Notes: generated from the sequence alone by a model not told the origin. DNA of 64,000 bases from Legionella sp. PC997 (GCF_014109825.1 NZ_CP059576.1:2444001-2508000); one strand, 5' to 3'. Shown: positions 33,420 through 44,366, counted from the stretch's first letter. A program made the numbers and translations.

Positions 33420-34485
33420 GAACTTGCTCCTCGATAATAGCTACGAGTTGGTCTGTAGCGGACTTAATATTTAATTCATTGATTTTATTATTAATATCCC
33501 TTTTATTATTCTCCAGTTCATGTAAAGTTTGTAGTAAAATATCCGTATTCAAAGCGCTATCTTCAATCACAAGACTAATGCCTATTTTTTGAAAATAACG
33601 AGCATTTTGAATTTGATCTCCTCGGCTGACCTCAGCGGGTAAAGGAATTAAGATATGCGGTTTTCCAAGGGCTAAAATTTCATAAAGAGAATTAGCACCA
33701 GCTCGCGAAATTATAACTGATGCTGCAGCAAATAAATCAGCTAATTCTTCGTTAGCATATTCAAACTGCTTGTAGTTCTTAAGGTTTACTAAAGAAGCCT
33801 CTAGTTTTCCTTTTCCACATATATGAATAACTTGATATTCCTTGGTCAATTGGGGTAACGCCTTACGAATACTCCGATTAATAGATCCTGCTCCTAAACT
33901 GCCTCCTATAACTAATAGACAGGGTTTCTCTGCATGAAACCCACAAAGCTCACGTCCATGGTCGCTATTACCGACAAATAACTGCTTACGGATTGGGGTT
34001 CCTGTTACTTCTATTTTATCTTGTTTTTTAAAATGCTTTTTTCCTGCCGCAAAAGTTAAACAAATTTTATTCACGAAAGGAAAACACAAACGATTTGCCA
34101 GTCCCGGACTCATATCGGACTCATGAGCCACCACCGGAATTCGATTTAACCAAGCACCTAGTACAACCGGAAATGCAACAAAACCACCCTTTGAAAAAAC
34201 TACATCCGGTTTTAATTTATTAAGCAAGAAAAAAGATTGCACAATACCAAATACGATCTTAAAAGGATCGAATAAGTTTTTTAGACTTAAATACCGACGT
34301 AATTTGCCACTGCTTATGCCATAAAATGGTATTTTAAGAGGTTCTATCATTTGCTTTTCAATTCCATGAGCAGAACCTATATAAGCAATTTCCCAACCTT
34401 TATTGCTGAACTCGTGTATTAATGCCAGATTAGGCGCCACATGCCCTGCTGTACCTCCTCCGGTAAAAACTATCATTGGCATCAT
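33394..34485 (-). CDS. MurG-family glycosyltransferase, Bacillus-like type
   Basis: A 363-residue GT28 enzyme with FTGGGTAGHVAPNLALI, SGKLRRYLSLKNLFDPFKI, DVVFSKGGFVAFPVVLGAWLN, VVAHESDMSPGLANRL, GGSLGAGSIN, ISRAGANSLYE and SRGDQIQNA. MurG adds GlcNAc to lipid I. The wording of these motifs is much closer to the Bacillus-group MurG (TGGGxAGHVTPNLA, SGKLRRY, HESDMTPGLAN) than to the proteobacterial MurG of division clusters. It is outside any mur/fts cluster, wedged between nadC (ATGA overlap) and an M20 peptidase. It may be a second, horizontally acquired MurG or a GlcNAc transferase with another acceptor. I give no symbol for that reason. Confidence 0.85.
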   Translation of the reverse strand: MMPMIVFTGGGTAGHVAPNLALIHEFSNKGWEIAYIGSAHGIEKQMIEPLKIPFYGISSGKLRRYLSLKNLFDPFKIVFGIVQSFFLLNKLKPDVVFSKGGFVAFPVVLGAWLNRIPVVAHESDMSPGLANRLCFPFVNKICLTFAAGKKHFKKQDKIEVTGTPIRKQLFVGNSDHGRELCGFHAEKPCLLVIGGSLGAGSINRSIRKALPQLTKEYQVIHICGKGKLEASLVNLKNYKQFEYANEELADLFAAASVIISRAGANSLYEILALGKPHILIPLPAEVSRGDQIQNARYFQKIGISLVIEDSALNTDILLQTLHELENNKRDINNKINELNIKSATDQLVAIIEEQVHVQSASTV

Positions 34486-35324
34486 AAAATATTCCTAATA
34501 AGTAAGCTTAAGTCTATAGCCTGGATTGATTTAGTAATTGCACCTACAGAAATGAAATCCACCCCTAATTGGCTAATTGTAGCAATATTTTCTAGGGTAA
34601 CTCCTCCAGACACTTCTAAAGCACAACATTTGGGCTGATTTATTTTAATCGCCTCTTCAAGCATATGATGATTAAAATTATCCAGCATTATTCTATCAGG
34701 GCGAGCACCAATTGCTTCACGTAACTCATCCAGAGTTTCAACTTCCACTTCAACTAATACATTTTTATAATTTTTTCTTGCCAATGCAACGGCTTGTGCC
34801 ACCGAACCACAGGCTTTGATGTGATTTTCTTTAATTAAAATAGCATCATAAAGCCCCATACGGTGATTGAAGCCACCTCCGCAAGTCACCGCATATTTTT
34901 GTGCTGCTCTTAATCCAGGAAGTGTTTTCCGGGTATCGAGTAATCGAGTCTGTGTACCACGAAGCTGTTGCGCATAATGATAGGTTTGGGTAGCCGTAGC
35001 AGACAGCGTTTGTAAAAAATTCAAGGCAGTACGCTCTCCAGTTAAGACGCTTCGTGCTGGGCCATATAACCTACATAAAGTAGTCGGAGCCTCTAACCAT
35101 TCTCCTTCAGTAACTTGCCACTCTAGTTTGACTTGATTATCAAGTTGATTAAATACTTCATTCACCCAACGTTGGCCGCATACAACCATAGCTTCTCGAG
35201 AGATAATTTCTGCTTCAGCTCGAAGATCAGCGGATAATAAAGTTGCAGTAATATCTCCATCACCTACATCTTCGTGTAAGGCACGGGTCACCTCTGTCTC
35301 TATCTGTAAAGAAGTTTTACTCAT
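34482..35324 (-). CDS. nadC: Nicotinate-nucleotide pyrophosphorylase (carboxylating)
   Basis: A 280-residue quinolinate phosphoribosyltransferase. Motifs include EDVGDGDITATLL, LDTRKTLPGLRAAQKYAV, GGGFNHRMGLYDAILIKENH and the barrel glycine LEVSGGVTLENI. It makes nicotinate mononucleotide from quinolinate, the product of nadB and nadA at 42637-45710. It overlaps both neighbours by 4 bases. Confidence 0.97.
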   Translation of the reverse strand: MSKTSLQIETEVTRALHEDVGDGDITATLLSADLRAEAEIISREAMVVCGQRWVNEVFNQLDNQVKLEWQVTEGEWLEAPTTLCRLYGPARSVLTGERTALNFLQTLSATATQTYHYAQQLRGTQTRLLDTRKTLPGLRAAQKYAVTCGGGFNHRMGLYDAILIKENHIKACGSVAQAVALARKNYKNVLVEVEVETLDELREAIGARPDRIMLDNFNHHMLEEAIKINQPKCCALEVSGGVTLENIATISQLGVDFISVGAITKSIQAIDLSLLIRNIL

Positions 35325-36757
35325 GTAATTTTCCTGTCTTTCTGAGCGTAACGTATTTTTAATAAAAGAGGAGCAATAAATGTCGTCACCATGACCATTA
35401 AAACAATTGCTGAAAATAAATCATCAGAAATAACACCTAAAGTTCGACCAATCGAAGCGAAAACTAACCCGACTTCACCGCGGGGTAGCATGCCGATACC
35501 AATTAGTAGACGATCATTTGAGGAGCGCGCGCCATATCCACTCACTAGCTTGCCAATCACTGCTGCAATGGTTAAACCGGTGGCCAAAACAATTACATTT
35601 AAGTGATAAAAACTCTCTAATTTCACTTGGATGCCAATTACCACAAAAAACATAGGTGCTAAGATAGACTCTAAGGGCGATAATAAATGATAAATACTCC
35701 GATTTTCTTGTTGGCTTAAAGGTACGCCATCAAAATAGTCATCATGAAGAATGACTCCGGCAGTAAATGCCCCAATAATTGTGGCAAGTTCAAGCACTGA
35801 AGCTAACCAAGAAAGAGTCATGATGAACAAAAAGGAAATGAATAACTTTGCTTCCCAAGGCTCGAGAAAACGAAAAAAATGAATCGCCTTGCGTAAAACA
35901 ATGGGACCCAAAAATAAGCTGCCTGAAAAAAAGAGCATTGCGCTTACGATAATACGCAATACAATCATGAGATCTACTACCCCACTAATCACTAAGGAGC
36001 TGACGACAGCTAAAATAATTAGGCCCAAGACATCATCTAACATTGCCGCACCCAATATAGTCCTTGCTTCTTTAGTGCGTAATTTTTTCATTTCGGTAAG
36101 GACCCGTGCAGTAATTCCGATACTGGTTGCACTCAAGGTCGCCGCAATGAATAAATCGGATTGGTAGGAGGCATCGGGCATCAATAAATAAACGGTACCA
36201 AATCCTAATAACATTGGGGCAATCACACCAATCAAAGCAACAATAAGCGAATCGCGACCAGTATGTTTCATTTCCTCTAGCGAGCTTTCCAACCCCACCA
36301 TAAATAGCAGAAAAATAACCCCATATCTTGAAAAAATATCAACTATATAAGCAATTTTGAGATAATCGGAACCATGCGGTCCACTCAAAGCACCTACAAC
36401 TTGCTGTGCATAATTTGGGTTAGGAATAACCGAACTAACTGCCTGATTTAATGGCACTCCTTGAAGTATTTCCTTAACGGCATCAAAAATTGAGGAACCT
36501 TCTCGTAATAAAATTGCTAAGGGGGATCCGTAATAATAGAATAAATTTCCAATAAGAATTCCTATGAGCAATTCCCCAAGTACGCTAGGCTGATTGATGC
36601 GTCTTGCCGTATAACGACCAATAATTGCAAAGAAAAAAATAGTAGTAACACCGAGTAAAACAAATGCAACCGGATCAGCATGGCTAGCCTCAGGAGAAGC
36701 AAAAGCAATAACAGGGATTATTCCTGCGATTAGAAGCAACCATTTTAAAACTTGCAT
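35321..36757 (-). CDS. Cation:proton antiporter of the CPA2 family
   Basis: A 478-residue protein with about 13 transmembrane helices after a possible signal-like first helix. CPA2 features are RINQPSVLGELLIGILIG, the LFMVGLE segment, AAMLDDVLGLIILA with paired acidic residues for ion binding, and GMLPRGEVGLVFAS. Closest in style to NapA/KefB-type Na+ or K+/H+ antiporters, but with no C-terminal RCK/TrkA domain, so direct nucleotide gating is unlikely. First gene of the antiporter-nadC-murG-M20 operon. Confidence 0.88.
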   Translation of the reverse strand: MQVLKWLLLIAGIIPVIAFASPEASHADPVAFVLLGVTTIFFFAIIGRYTARRINQPSVLGELLIGILIGNLFYYYGSPLAILLREGSSIFDAVKEILQGVPLNQAVSSVIPNPNYAQQVVGALSGPHGSDYLKIAYIVDIFSRYGVIFLLFMVGLESSLEEMKHTGRDSLIVALIGVIAPMLLGFGTVYLLMPDASYQSDLFIAATLSATSIGITARVLTEMKKLRTKEARTILGAAMLDDVLGLIILAVVSSLVISGVVDLMIVLRIIVSAMLFFSGSLFLGPIVLRKAIHFFRFLEPWEAKLFISFLFIMTLSWLASVLELATIIGAFTAGVILHDDYFDGVPLSQQENRSIYHLLSPLESILAPMFFVVIGIQVKLESFYHLNVIVLATGLTIAAVIGKLVSGYGARSSNDRLLIGIGMLPRGEVGLVFASIGRTLGVISDDLFSAIVLMVMVTTFIAPLLLKIRYAQKDRKIT

Positions 36758-36950
36758 TAATATTTTATACCTCGCTAAAGCTATGATAATTAGGCTGGAG
36801 TAGAAGACCTCTTTACAAATTTAAGATCACCGTTCTATACACGTAATGAGGCTTCTATTCTGCAGCTTAGGCCACAAATTTTGATTGCTTAAACTGCGAA
36901 TAGGTTTTTTTGTGCTCAGGCTTATCAGTTACATTGACTTACACCCAATT

Positions 36951-39329
36951 CTATTGCTTTGCCAAAAATAAACATGTTTCTAAAACTGAATCTGGGTTAA
37001 GTGACACGCTTTCTATCCCTTCTTTCATTAACCATTGAGCAAAGTCTTGATGATCCGAGGGACCTTGTCCACAGATGCCTATATATTTGTTAGCCTTTTT
37101 ACATGCAGTAATTGCCATATGCAAAAGAACCTTCACTGCTTCATTACGTTCATCAAATTGAGCTGCGATTAATCCTGAATCCCTATCTAATCCTAAGGTT
37201 AACTGGGTTAAATCATTAGAGCCTATAGAAAACCCATCAAAATGCTCTAAGAATTCTTTAGCTAATAATGCATTGGAGGGTAATTCGCACATCATAATCA
37301 CCCGTAACCCATGCTTACCTCGCTCAAGTCCATGTTGCTTCAAAACTTGAATTACATTAGCCGCCTCATCTACTGTTCGTACGAATGGAATCATGACTTC
37401 TACGTTAGTTAAACCCATATCTTCGCGAACCCGTCGTACGGCTTTACATTCCAAAGCAAAACATTCTGCAAATGACTCAGAAACATATCGTGATGCACCT
37501 CTAAAACCCAACATTGGATTTTCTTCATGCGGCTCATATAAATTTCCACCGACAAGATTTGCATATTCATTTGATTTAAAGTCTGACAATCTTACAATGA
37601 CTGGTTTTGGATAAAACGCAGCAGCAATCGTTGCAATTCCTTCCTTCAAGCGCTCAATATAGTATTCAACGGGAGAATTATAAGCTGCTGTTTTTTCAGT
37701 AATGAATTGCTTTAATTCCTTATCTTTCAATTGATCAAAATCAAGTAAGGCACGGGGATGAATCCCAATCGTATTGGAAATTAAAAATTCCAACCGCGCC
37801 AAACCTACTCCTGAGTTAGGTATGGATTGAAATGTAAAGGCTCTTTCAGGGTTACCTACATTCAACATAATTTTCATTGGCAATTCAGGCATGGTGTCTA
37901 CATCAAGACGTGCTTGTTCGTATGGCAACAATCCTTCATAAACGTAGCCGTTATCTCCCTCCGCACAGCTGACCGTAACCTCATCACCGTCACGTATCGT
38001 TTTCGTGGCATCCCCACAGCCCACTACGGCCGGAATACCCAATTCACGAGCAATAATAGCCGCATGACATGTTCTACCGCCACGATTAGTCACAATAGCG
38101 GCAGCACGTTTCATTACGGGTTCCCAATCAGGATCCGTCATATCGGAAATCAACACATCACCAGGTTGCACCCGATCCATTTCATTTACATCTTTAATAA
38201 TTCTTGCCTTACCTTGGCCTATACGTTGTCCGATACTTCGTCCTTCAGCCAACACTTTACCTTTTTGTTGTAAGGTATAGCGCTCTAATATTTGTTTATT
38301 GTCTCGGCTTTTAACGGTTTCCGGACGAGCTTGCAAAATATATAATTGACCATTTAAACCATCTTTTGCCCACTCTATATCCATCGGTCTACCATAATGT
38401 TTTTCAATAATTATGGCTTGATGAGCTAAAAGCTCTACTTCACTTTGCGTTAAAGAAAACAGTAATCTCTCTTTCGCATCAACCTCTACGGTTTTAACTC
38501 GTTCTGGCTTGCTGAGATCATCATTGTAGATCATTTTTAGAGCTTTACTTCCGAGATTTCTTCGAATAACCGCAGGTCTTCCTGCTAGGATACCGGGTTT
38601 ATGTACGTAATACTCATCAGGATTAACTGCTCCTTGAACAACCATCTCTCCCAAACCATAAGAAGATGTAATAAATACCACTTGATCAAAACCAGACTCA
38701 GTATCCATAGTAAACATCACACCACTTACAGCCATATCACTGCGAATCATTTGTTGAATACCCGCGGATAAAGCTACTTCATGGTGAGCAAACTGATGGT
38801 GAGTACGATAAGTAATCGCTCTATCGTTAAAAAGTGATGCGAAAACATGTTTTATCGAGAGCAAAACTTGATCAATTCCTTTGACGTTTAAAAAAGTTTC
38901 TTGTTGACCCGCAAATGATGCATCGGGTAAATCTTCAGCTGTGGCTGATGAGCGAACGGCTACACTGAAATTATCATGGCCGATGGACTGTGACAGCTGG
39001 TCATAACCCTCTCGAACAGCACATTCAAACTCAGGGGTAAATGGTGTATTAACAATCATTTGTCTGATTTCTTTCCCAATAACCGCTAATTGCTGTACAT
39101 TGTCTGCATCTAAAGAAGCCAATTTTGCATAGATTTTTTTATCTAAATTATCTTGAGACAGAAATTCTCTGAACGAATCCGCAGTAGTCGCAAATCCACC
39201 CGGAACAGATACGCCTGCTGAGGATAAATGACTGATCATCTCTCCAAGGGAAGCATTTTTTCCACCAACCTGCTCTAGGTCATGCATGCCAAGATGTGCT
39301 AAATCAATAATATGTGTTTTGACCGTCAT
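36951..39329 (-). CDS. ppsA: Phosphoenolpyruvate synthase
   Basis: A 792-residue enzyme (E. coli 792). The N-terminal ATP-grasp domain begins [12 protein letters not shown]. The swivelling phosphohistidine is in [21 protein letters not shown]. The C-terminal PEP-binding barrel includes [37 protein letters not shown] and [13 protein letters not shown]. It makes PEP from pyruvate and ATP for gluconeogenesis, important in an amino-acid-fed bacterium. Confidence 0.97.
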   Translation of the reverse strand: MTVKTHIIDLAHLGMHDLEQVGGKNASLGEMISHLSSAGVSVPGGFATTADSFREFLSQDNLDKKIYAKLASLDADNVQQLAVIGKEIRQMIVNTPFTPEFECAVREGYDQLSQSIGHDNFSVAVRSSATAEDLPDASFAGQQETFLNVKGIDQVLLSIKHVFASLFNDRAITYRTHHQFAHHEVALSAGIQQMIRSDMAVSGVMFTMDTESGFDQVVFITSSYGLGEMVVQGAVNPDEYYVHKPGILAGRPAVIRRNLGSKALKMIYNDDLSKPERVKTVEVDAKERLLFSLTQSEVELLAHQAIIIEKHYGRPMDIEWAKDGLNGQLYILQARPETVKSRDNKQILERYTLQQKGKVLAEGRSIGQRIGQGKARIIKDVNEMDRVQPGDVLISDMTDPDWEPVMKRAAAIVTNRGGRTCHAAIIARELGIPAVVGCGDATKTIRDGDEVTVSCAEGDNGYVYEGLLPYEQARLDVDTMPELPMKIMLNVGNPERAFTFQSIPNSGVGLARLEFLISNTIGIHPRALLDFDQLKDKELKQFITEKTAAYNSPVEYYIERLKEGIATIAAAFYPKPVIVRLSDFKSNEYANLVGGNLYEPHEENPMLGFRGASRYVSESFAECFALECKAVRRVREDMGLTNVEVMIPFVRTVDEAANVIQVLKQHGLERGKHGLRVIMMCELPSNALLAKEFLEHFDGFSIGSNDLTQLTLGLDRDSGLIAAQFDERNEAVKVLLHMAITACKKANKYIGICGQGPSDHQDFAQWLMKEGIESVSLNPDSVLETCLFLAKQ

Positions 39330-39415
39330 AACTACCCCAAGTCCATAAAATGATAATCATTTTACTTAAAATGTAGGGCTATGGGAAATAGAAACTTTAG
39401 TTACCCGAAACATTA

Positions 39416-39468
39416 GTACTCATATCCCAGAATAAAGTAGTTTTTAAGCTACTCCTGAGCATGAGTAC
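39416..39468. repeat. Nested inverted repeat between SulP and ppsA
   Basis: GTACTCAT (39416-39423) pairs perfectly with ATGAGTAC (39461-39468). Nested inside, AGTAG (39436-39440) pairs with CTACT (39449-39453) around TTTTTAAG. It lies downstream of the SulP gene and upstream of ppsA on the same strand, so it may be a terminator for the first or an operator for the second. Confidence 0.4.
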
Positions 39469-39484
39469 CGATATTTGAATGAGA

Positions 39485-41122
39485 TTATGCATTACATGCA
39501 ATTAATGCCTGGGAAAATTCTTTATGGAAATTGGCGTTACCTAAAAGTTTAATAATACCGCCCTTACGCAACTTTTCCTCTACCAGGGGATTAGCCCCAC
39601 TTAAAATGACTCTCACATTACGTTCCTGCAAATCTTCAATAATTTCTTCTAAAGTTTGTAACCCCGTAACATCCATAAAGGGAACCCAGCGCATTCTAAT
39701 AATTAAAGTTTTAGGATCGGTATGAGTTACAGCTAAAGCATGTTGGAATGCTTCCGCTGCTCCAAAGAAAAAAGGCCCTTCTACAGCATAAACCAATACT
39801 CCATCGGGTAAGGTTTCTATATTTTGGCGTGCCAATTCATGTGCTAATTCTTCCTGAGTCATTTGCTGCACCTCAACACTGGTCGCCATTCCCCGTATGA
39901 AGTGTAATATAGCTATAATTACGCCAATATTTACTGCCACTACCAAATCCACAAACACTGTAAGGAAAAAGGTAACCAACAAAATCACTACATCAGCTTT
40001 TGGAGCACACTTAATTAATTTAATGAAATGTTTTACTTCACTCATATTCCAAGCCACCACAAATAAAACTGCGGCCAATACGGTAAGTGGGATATTCACG
40101 GCCAAAGGAGCTAGAAAAAGAATAATTAAAATTAAAGTGAGCGCATGGATAATACCCGCTAAAGGGCTATTACCCCCATTACGAATGTTTGTCGCAGTAC
40201 GTGCAATCGCTCCGGTTGCTGCGAATCCTCCAAACAAGGGTGCAAAAATATTTGCAATTCCCTGGCCGAGTAACTCCCGATTGGAATTGTGTTTTGTACC
40301 GGCCATCCCATCCGCTACAACTGCTGATAAAAGCGACTCTATAGCACCAAGCATCGCGATAGTAAACGCTGGGCCAATCAACTCAATCACTCGATCGATT
40401 GTCAAGTTGGGTAATTTAAATTCAGGTAGGCCTTGAGGTATCCCACCAAATAAGGAACCTATAGTCGCAACTCCAGAAAAATGACAAACCGATTGCAATC
40501 CTGTCACAATTAATAGAGCCACGAGAGGACCTGGAACACGCTTCAGTCCAGGAATTTTATTTGAAAAAATGACGGTGAAGAGTGAAAAAAAGCCTAAAAT
40601 GGTTGTAGTTGTATTAAGCTGAGGGAGAGTCTGTATTAAATACCATAATTTTTCATGAAAATGACCGCTTCCTCCTGAAGGAAGACCAAAAAAGTAATGC
40701 CATTGCCCTACCCAGATGACTACGCCAATACCTGCCGTAAAACCAATAATCACTGGAGCAGGTATAAACTTGATAATGCCTCCCAGACGAGCAAGGCCAA
40801 AAAATAACAACATGAACCCGGCGAGTATCGTTGAAATTTGTAAGCCAGAAACTCCATACTTCGCTGTAATACCTGACAGCACTACAATAAAAGCTCCGGT
40901 TGGGCCAGCGATTTGTAACCGGCTTCCTCCCATAATAGAAACAATCAAACCAGCAATAATTGCTGTATAAATCCCTTGTTCTGGTCTCACACCCGAAGCA
41001 ATAGCAAATGCCATTGCTAAAGGCAAAGCGACAACCCCTACGATAATTCCGGAGATAATATTTTGGAGCCAATACTTCTTCTGAAACAAGCCTGCTTGAT
41101 AGGATTCAATGATTGTTTTCAT
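39485..41122 (-). CDS. SulP-family anion transporter with STAS domain
   Basis: A 545-residue protein: about 12-14 transmembrane helices (ISGIIVGVVALPLAMAFAIASGVRPEQGIYT is the SulP signature region), then a cytoplasmic STAS domain (about 430-545; VDVTGLQTLEEII-type segment FMDVTGLQTLEEIIEDL). It carries sulfate, bicarbonate, dicarboxylate or a similar anion; the substrate cannot be read. The start at the ATG 41122 (MKTIIESYQ) is preferred over an upstream ATG that adds 16 residues. Confidence 0.88.
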   Translation of the reverse strand: MKTIIESYQAGLFQKKYWLQNIISGIIVGVVALPLAMAFAIASGVRPEQGIYTAIIAGLIVSIMGGSRLQIAGPTGAFIVVLSGITAKYGVSGLQISTILAGFMLLFFGLARLGGIIKFIPAPVIIGFTAGIGVVIWVGQWHYFFGLPSGGSGHFHEKLWYLIQTLPQLNTTTTILGFFSLFTVIFSNKIPGLKRVPGPLVALLIVTGLQSVCHFSGVATIGSLFGGIPQGLPEFKLPNLTIDRVIELIGPAFTIAMLGAIESLLSAVVADGMAGTKHNSNRELLGQGIANIFAPLFGGFAATGAIARTATNIRNGGNSPLAGIIHALTLILIILFLAPLAVNIPLTVLAAVLFVVAWNMSEVKHFIKLIKCAPKADVVILLVTFFLTVFVDLVVAVNIGVIIAILHFIRGMATSVEVQQMTQEELAHELARQNIETLPDGVLVYAVEGPFFFGAAEAFQHALAVTHTDPKTLIIRMRWVPFMDVTGLQTLEEIIEDLQERNVRVILSGANPLVEEKLRKGGIIKLLGNANFHKEFSQALIACNA

Positions 41123-41269
41123 GAAATGCCGTGATTCATTTTTAAAAATGAAATCATTATACACAATCATATTAAAAAAATATCAATTTCTGATAAAATT
41201 CCTCACTTTAATTCACATCTGCTCGCGCATCTAATATTATATGTGCTTTACCATTAGGGCTAGCTACTT

Positions 41270-42640
41270 ATGACTCTTACTGCTTTAAATGCGATCTCTC
41301 CAATCGACGGGCGTTATATTAATAAAACACGGGCTTTGAGTCCTTATTTTAGTGAATTCGCCTTAATTTATTATCGCCTGACTGTAGAAATCCGCTGGCT
41401 TGAATCTTTAGCAGCTAATCAAGCTATTACCGAGGTCCCCCCATTAGATCAAAAGACTAAACAGTTCCTCAATAATCTGATTACCAATTTTAATGAGGAT
41501 GAAGCTCTTAAAATTAAGGAATTTGAGCGACAGACAAATCATGATGTGAAAGCAATAGAATATTATTTAAAAGACAAATTCCAACATCATGCTACTTTGA
41601 AGGCCATTACTCCCTTTATTCATTTCGCATGCACTTCAGAGGACATCAATAATTTAGCTTATGCATTAATGGTAAAACAGGCCATTGCCCAGGTCATTCA
41701 ACCTACCCTTGCTGAAATTATGGGTGGCATTACGCTGCTTGGTAAGCAACATGCTGATGTGCCTATGTTATCCAGAACCCATGGCCAACCAGCAACTCCC
41801 ACAACCATGGGCAAGGAGTTAGTCAATTTTGTCGCTCGACTCAAAAGACCCCAACAGCAAATATGTGAAGTGTTGATTCCTGGTAAATTCAATGGTGCTG
41901 TTGGTAACTATAACGCCCATACTATTGCTTATCCCGAGGTAGATTGGCGAAAACATTGTGCTAACTTTGTTACATCACTGGGTTTATCTTTCAATGCTTA
42001 TACGACCCAAATTGAGCCACATGACGGTTTGGCAGAAGTATCACAAATTATGGTGCGTATTAACAATATATTGCTCGACTATACTCAAGACATTTGGAGT
42101 TATATTTCTCTTGGCTACTTTAAACAAAAAACTGTAGCGGAAGAAGTTGGATCATCCACTATGCCTCATAAAGTTAATCCCATTGACTTTGAAAATGCAG
42201 AAGGAAATTTAGGGATGGCCAATGCTCTATTTATTCATTTTGCCAATAAGCTTACTCAATCACGATTACAACGAGATTTATCAGATTCTACTGTATTGCG
42301 TAATATAGGGATGGCGTTTTCTTATAGCCTAATTGCCTACTTATCTCTAGCAAAAGGCAATGATAAATTACAAATAAATAAACGTGCTTTACAAGAGGAT
42401 TTAAAGGCAAATTGGGAAGTATTGGCAGAAGCAGTACAAACCATGATGCGACGTTATAATTTGCCTGATGCATATGAACAATTAAAATCGTTAACCCGTG
42501 GCCATGGAATTGATGAGCAAAGTCTCAAACAATTCATTCAAGAGTTAGCGATACCTGAAAAAGCCAAAGAGCAATTACTAAAACTTACCCCAGAGAACTA
42601 TACGGGCCTAGCAACCCAGTTAGTAAAGGCCTTTTTATGA
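41270..42640 (+). CDS. purB: Adenylosuccinate lyase
   Basis: A 456-residue enzyme, the exact length of E. coli PurB and of the same subgroup: LTALNAISPIDGRY, TNHDVKAIEYYLK, FACTSEDINNL, SRTHGQPATPTTMGKE, NYNAHTIAYPEVDW and the signature GSSTMPHKVNPIDFEN. It acts twice in purine synthesis. Its stop overlaps the nadB start by 4 bases, an unusual pairing. Confidence 0.98.
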   Translation: MTLTALNAISPIDGRYINKTRALSPYFSEFALIYYRLTVEIRWLESLAANQAITEVPPLDQKTKQFLNNLITNFNEDEALKIKEFERQTNHDVKAIEYYLKDKFQHHATLKAITPFIHFACTSEDINNLAYALMVKQAIAQVIQPTLAEIMGGITLLGKQHADVPMLSRTHGQPATPTTMGKELVNFVARLKRPQQQICEVLIPGKFNGAVGNYNAHTIAYPEVDWRKHCANFVTSLGLSFNAYTTQIEPHDGLAEVSQIMVRINNILLDYTQDIWSYISLGYFKQKTVAEEVGSSTMPHKVNPIDFENAEGNLGMANALFIHFANKLTQSRLQRDLSDSTVLRNIGMAFSYSLIAYLSLAKGNDKLQINKRALQEDLKANWEVLAEAVQTMMRRYNLPDAYEQLKSLTRGHGIDEQSLKQFIQELAIPEKAKEQLLKLTPENYTGLATQLVKAFL

Positions 42641-44286
42641 GTAATATGCTCTCCCAACAAGGGCAAACCTTTGAATTTGATGTCCTTGTTATGGGTACAG
42701 GGCTGGCAGGACTGCAATATTGTTTACAGCTTATCAGCCTGCAACCCCGATTAAAAATTGCTCTGATCAGTAAGGCTGAAGCGATTGAGTGTAACAGTCG
42801 CTATGCTCAAGGTGGAATTGCTGCTGTTTTTTCTGCAGAAGACTCCTTAGAATCACACATTTCGGATACTTTGGTAGCCGGCGATGGATTGTGTTATTTA
42901 CCCGCAGTTGAATTCATAATTCGACAAGGTCCCGACATGATAAAACAACTGGGCCAGTATAATGTCCACTTTAAACAAGACAACAAAGGAAGTTTTCATC
43001 TTGCAAAAGAAGGCGGGCATTCACACCGACGTATTTTTAATTGCGGTGATCAAACCGGTTTATCGATTACGCAAACAATGAATCAGTTGGCAAAACAACA
43101 GCCCCAAATTCATTTTTTTGAGCATCACGTCGCTGTAAACCTAATCACTTATTACCATCCCCATCGTACCGACATTCAAGGAGAGATTTTAGGAGCTTAT
43201 GTTCTGGATTGTGCCGCAAATCGAATTCATACTTTTTTAGCCAACTGTGTGGTGTTAGCAACAGGCGGTGCAGGTAAAACCTACCGGTATACGACCAATC
43301 CCATGGTTGCGACCGGAGATGGCGTGGCGATGGCATATCGAGCTGGGGCTCGTGTTGGGAATATGGAATTTTACCAATTCCACCCTACTCTTCTGCATCA
43401 TCATACTTTAAATAATTTCCTCATCTCAGAAGCGGTACGCGGAGAAGGTGCTTTCCTTAAAAATGCTGAAACAGGCGAACGATTCATGAAACGTTATGCT
43501 CCAGAGCAAATGGAGCTGTCAACACGTGATGTAGTCGCACGTGCTATTTTTAGTGAGATTGAACGCAGTCAAATGGGATATGTTTATCTTGACATTACCC
43601 ATCAGTCCAAAGAATTCTTAAAAAAACGTTTTCCACAAATTTATGCGACATTATTATCCATTGGCATTGATATGAGCCAAGATATGATTCCGGTTGTCCC
43701 CGCGGCCCATTATCAGTGTGGGGGTGTACTAACAGACATTGATGGACGTACTGATTTAAAACGACTTTACGCCATTGGCGAAGTTGCTTTTACAGGGTTA
43801 CATGGCGCCAATCGTCTCGCAAGTAATTCGTTGCTCGAAGCATTAGTCATGGGATCCAATGCAGCTCGGTGTACTTTAAAAGATATTTCTGCTCCTTGGA
43901 AATACTCGGAACATATTCCAAATTGGAGCGCGCCCAGTGAAGTCAACGCCAGACGTGCCAGCCAAATCAATGCACAGTGGCGAGGTTTAAGAGGAGAAAT
44001 GACTTCTTATGCGGGCATTGTACGAACAGAGGCAGGACTTGAAGATCTACTACAATTAATAATGAAACGTAAAAAAATAATTGAAGAATATTATTGGAAG
44101 CATTCCATCACTCGAGATTTTCTTGAGCTAAGAAATATTATTCTCAATGCTGAATTAATTGTAAGGGCTGCTCTAGCAAGACGAGAATCACGTGGGGGAC
44201 ACTTTCGTGAAGATTATCCGAATAAAAAAGCCGAGGCACAAGAAAGCATTGCTAAACTTGGTCTGATGGATACTTCACCAGAATAA
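42637..44286 (+). CDS. nadB: L-aspartate oxidase
   Basis: A 549-residue flavoprotein of the fumarate reductase/succinate dehydrogenase family (E. coli NadB 540). It has FAD motif VMGTGLAGLQYCLQL, SRYAQGGIAAVF, EGGHSHRRI, GGAGKTYRYTTNP, EFYQFHPT, SEAVRGEGAFL, HYQCGGVLTDI and GLHGANRLASNSLLE. It oxidises aspartate to iminoaspartate for quinolinate synthesis. It is followed by nadA after 80 bases. Confidence 0.97.
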   Translation: MSNMLSQQGQTFEFDVLVMGTGLAGLQYCLQLISLQPRLKIALISKAEAIECNSRYAQGGIAAVFSAEDSLESHISDTLVAGDGLCYLPAVEFIIRQGPDMIKQLGQYNVHFKQDNKGSFHLAKEGGHSHRRIFNCGDQTGLSITQTMNQLAKQQPQIHFFEHHVAVNLITYYHPHRTDIQGEILGAYVLDCAANRIHTFLANCVVLATGGAGKTYRYTTNPMVATGDGVAMAYRAGARVGNMEFYQFHPTLLHHHTLNNFLISEAVRGEGAFLKNAETGERFMKRYAPEQMELSTRDVVARAIFSEIERSQMGYVYLDITHQSKEFLKKRFPQIYATLLSIGIDMSQDMIPVVPAAHYQCGGVLTDIDGRTDLKRLYAIGEVAFTGLHGANRLASNSLLEALVMGSNAARCTLKDISAPWKYSEHIPNWSAPSEVNARRASQINAQWRGLRGEMTSYAGIVRTEAGLEDLLQLIMKRKKIIEEYYWKHSITRDFLELRNIILNAELIVRAALARRESRGGHFREDYPNKKAEAQESIAKLGLMDTSPE

Positions 44287-44366
44287 TAAATTAGCCTGGG
44301 TAGCGAAAGTATAACCAAGCTACAATATACTTAAGAGATCAGTTTAAATTGAATTGAGGCCAATAG

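Noticed and set aside
39531..40970. Several plus- and minus-strand frames over the SulP gene
   Set aside because: Shadows of a long membrane-protein frame; no ribosome sites or conserved motifs.
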